From an uncultured Collinsella sp. (GTDB taxonomy: Bacteria; Actinomycetota; Coriobacteriia; Coriobacteriales; Coriobacteriaceae), in NCBI GenBank assembly GCA_958436995.1, contig CAUBMI010000020.1, forward strand, positions 1 through 31,359: 31,359 nucleotides of DNA. The letters are read 5' to 3'. The position numbers and the translations under genes are program-made. This document shows, piece after piece, positions 30,877-31,359 of the stretch. Positions within the stretch are counted from its first letter, which is position 1, and each line of letters opens with the position of its first letter. The notes under the pieces are model-generated. The model made no database searches. It had not been told where the DNA came from and saw nothing but the letters and a program-made list of their open reading frames with translations.

Positions 30877-30924
30877 AGTTTTTTGAAAAAAGTACTTGCG
30901 TCTTTTGGACAACTCGCGTAAATT
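30877..30924 (+). promoter_or_regulatory. Promoter of the tRNA-Gly/Cys/Gly cluster
   Basis: AGTTTTTTGAAAAAAGT (30877-30893) precedes TTGCGT (-35, 30896-30901), a 17-bp spacer and TAAATT (-10, 30919-30924). The first tRNA begins 13 bases after the -10. Confidence 0.75.
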
Positions 30925-30936
30925 AATAACCCGCAA

Positions 30937-31012
30937 GCGGACATGGCTCAGTTGGTAGAGCACAACCTTGCCAAGGTTGGGGTCGCGGGTTCGAGCCCCG
31001 TTGTCCGCTCCA
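30937..31012 (+). tRNA. tRNA-Gly (anticodon GCC), copy 1, CCA encoded
   Basis: Acceptor arms GCGGACA/TGTCCGC, anticodon stem CAACC/GGTTG with loop TTGCCAA (GCC), T arm with TTCGAGC, discriminator T and encoded CCA; 76 nt. Identical to the copy at 31163-31238. Confidence 0.97.
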
Positions 31013-31022
31013 TTGCATTTCC

Positions 31023-31045
31023 GGACCGTTTAGGCGGTCCTTTTT
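31023..31045 (+). terminator. Terminator-like hairpin between tRNA-Gly and tRNA-Cys
   Basis: GGACCG pairs with CGGTCC around TTTAGG, followed by TTTTT. It ends one base before tRNA-Cys, leaving no room for a new promoter, so it must be leaky or serve as a processing spacer. Confidence 0.6.
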
Positions 31046-31046
31046 C

Positions 31047-31120
31047 GGCGAAGTGGCCAAGTGGTAAGGCAGAGGCCTGCAAAGCCTTTACCCCCGGTTC
31101 GAATCCGGGCTTCGCCTCCA
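31047..31120 (+). tRNA. tRNA-Cys (anticodon GCA), CCA encoded
   Basis: Acceptor arms GGCGAAG/CTTCGCC, anticodon stem GAGGC/GCCTT with loop CTGCAAA (GCA), T arm with TTCGAAT, discriminator T and encoded CCA; 74 nt. Confidence 0.96.
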
Positions 31121-31129
31121 GGCAACATC

Positions 31130-31155
31130 CGGGCGCTCCGGCACCCGTTTTGTTT
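31130..31155 (+). terminator. Terminator-like hairpin between tRNA-Cys and tRNA-Gly copy 2
   Basis: CGGG/CCCG, one mismatch, then GC/GC around TCCG, followed by TTTTGTTTT. The stem is weak and the T tail is good. Confidence 0.45.
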
Positions 31156-31162
31156 TACATAT

Positions 31163-31238
31163 GCGGACATGGCTCAGTTGGTAGAGCACAACCTTGCCAA
31201 GGTTGGGGTCGCGGGTTCGAGCCCCGTTGTCCGCTCCA
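31163..31238 (+). tRNA. tRNA-Gly (anticodon GCC), copy 2, CCA encoded
   Basis: It is base-for-base identical to the tRNA-Gly at 30937-31012, including the encoded CCA. It is probably made from the same transcript as the two upstream tRNAs, since no promoter is visible in the 42-nt spacer. Confidence 0.97.
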
Positions 31239-31246
31239 AACGCAGC

Positions 31247-31276
31247 AGCCCGACTACTACGGTAGCCGGGCTTTTT
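31247..31276 (+). terminator. Terminator of the tRNA cluster
   Basis: AGCCCG-ACTAC pairs with GTAGC-CGGGCT (one mismatch) around a TACG-type loop, followed by TTTTT. Confidence 0.88.
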
Positions 31277-31359
31277 CGTACCCGTCGTCTGGGCTCGAAC
31301 CCGTGAGGGAGCGAGCGTTTGGGGCGTGGCTGTGGCGTTGTTTGCCGCGAATGTCCGCT
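31277..31359. other. Window end, possible start of a further gene
   Basis: A frame is open from GTG 31303 to the end (19 codons), with no clear ribosome site. It is too short to name. A 13-base inverted copy of the tRNA-Gly T loop lies at 31291-31303. Confidence 0.2.

Overview
The window reads as a high-GC, low-complexity-of-regulation stretch of chromosome from a gut actinobacterium, most likely a Coriobacteriia member such as Collinsella. The reasons are the actinobacterial gene order uvrC ... rapZ-whiA-gap-pgk-tpiA-(gpmI)-secG, the arginine version of the RapZ P-loop, WhiA, strongly C/G-ending codons, and Tat-type lipoprotein signals. This assignment is inference from gene content; no rRNA or marker search was possible. 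Every gene lies on the + strand.

Region by region. (1) 1-2712: the end of murJ (lipid II flippase) and uvrC (excision repair nuclease). (2) 2713-3077: a regulatory gap with a 23-bp palindrome and a promoter. (3) 3078-13438: a ten-kilobase sialic acid uptake and breakdown operon. It has a family-5 solute-binding lipoprotein, a DppB-type permease, a permease-ATPase fusion, a second ATPase, a CE7-family esterase, a shortened CE7 paralogue that has lost its catalytic serine, a NanA-type aldolase, a ROK kinase (NanK role) and NanE. Together these would import N-acetylneuraminate, probably de-O-acetylate it, split it to ManNAc and pyruvate, phosphorylate ManNAc and epimerise it to GlcNAc-6-P. nagA and nagB, a sialidase and a regulator are not in the window. 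(4) 13540-15396: rapZ and whiA, without the yvcK/glmR gene that usually lies between them. (5) 15590-20684: glycolytic genes gap, then pgk-tpiA-gpmI, then secG. (6) 20975-26919: a complete oligopeptide transporter oppABCDF. (7) 26920-27511: a 590-bp gene-free stretch built almost entirely of inverted repeats, including two long nested palindromes of about 130 bp. (8) 27512-31276: tRNA-Leu(GAG), a partner-switching pair (PAS-GAF-PP2C phosphatase plus a fused STAS/HATPase protein), and a tRNA-Gly/Cys/Gly cluster.

The most unusual content is the sialic acid operon: an esterase/pseudo-esterase tandem of a family not normally linked to sialate, a fused transporter subunit whose ATPase has lost all four C-terminal cysteines that the neighbouring OppD and OppF keep, and GC-rich hairpins in nearly every gap between its genes. 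The nested palindromes at 26934-27065 and 27243-27367 and the fused STAS-kinase protein are the next most interesting items. Function calls rest on motifs read by eye; no database search was run.
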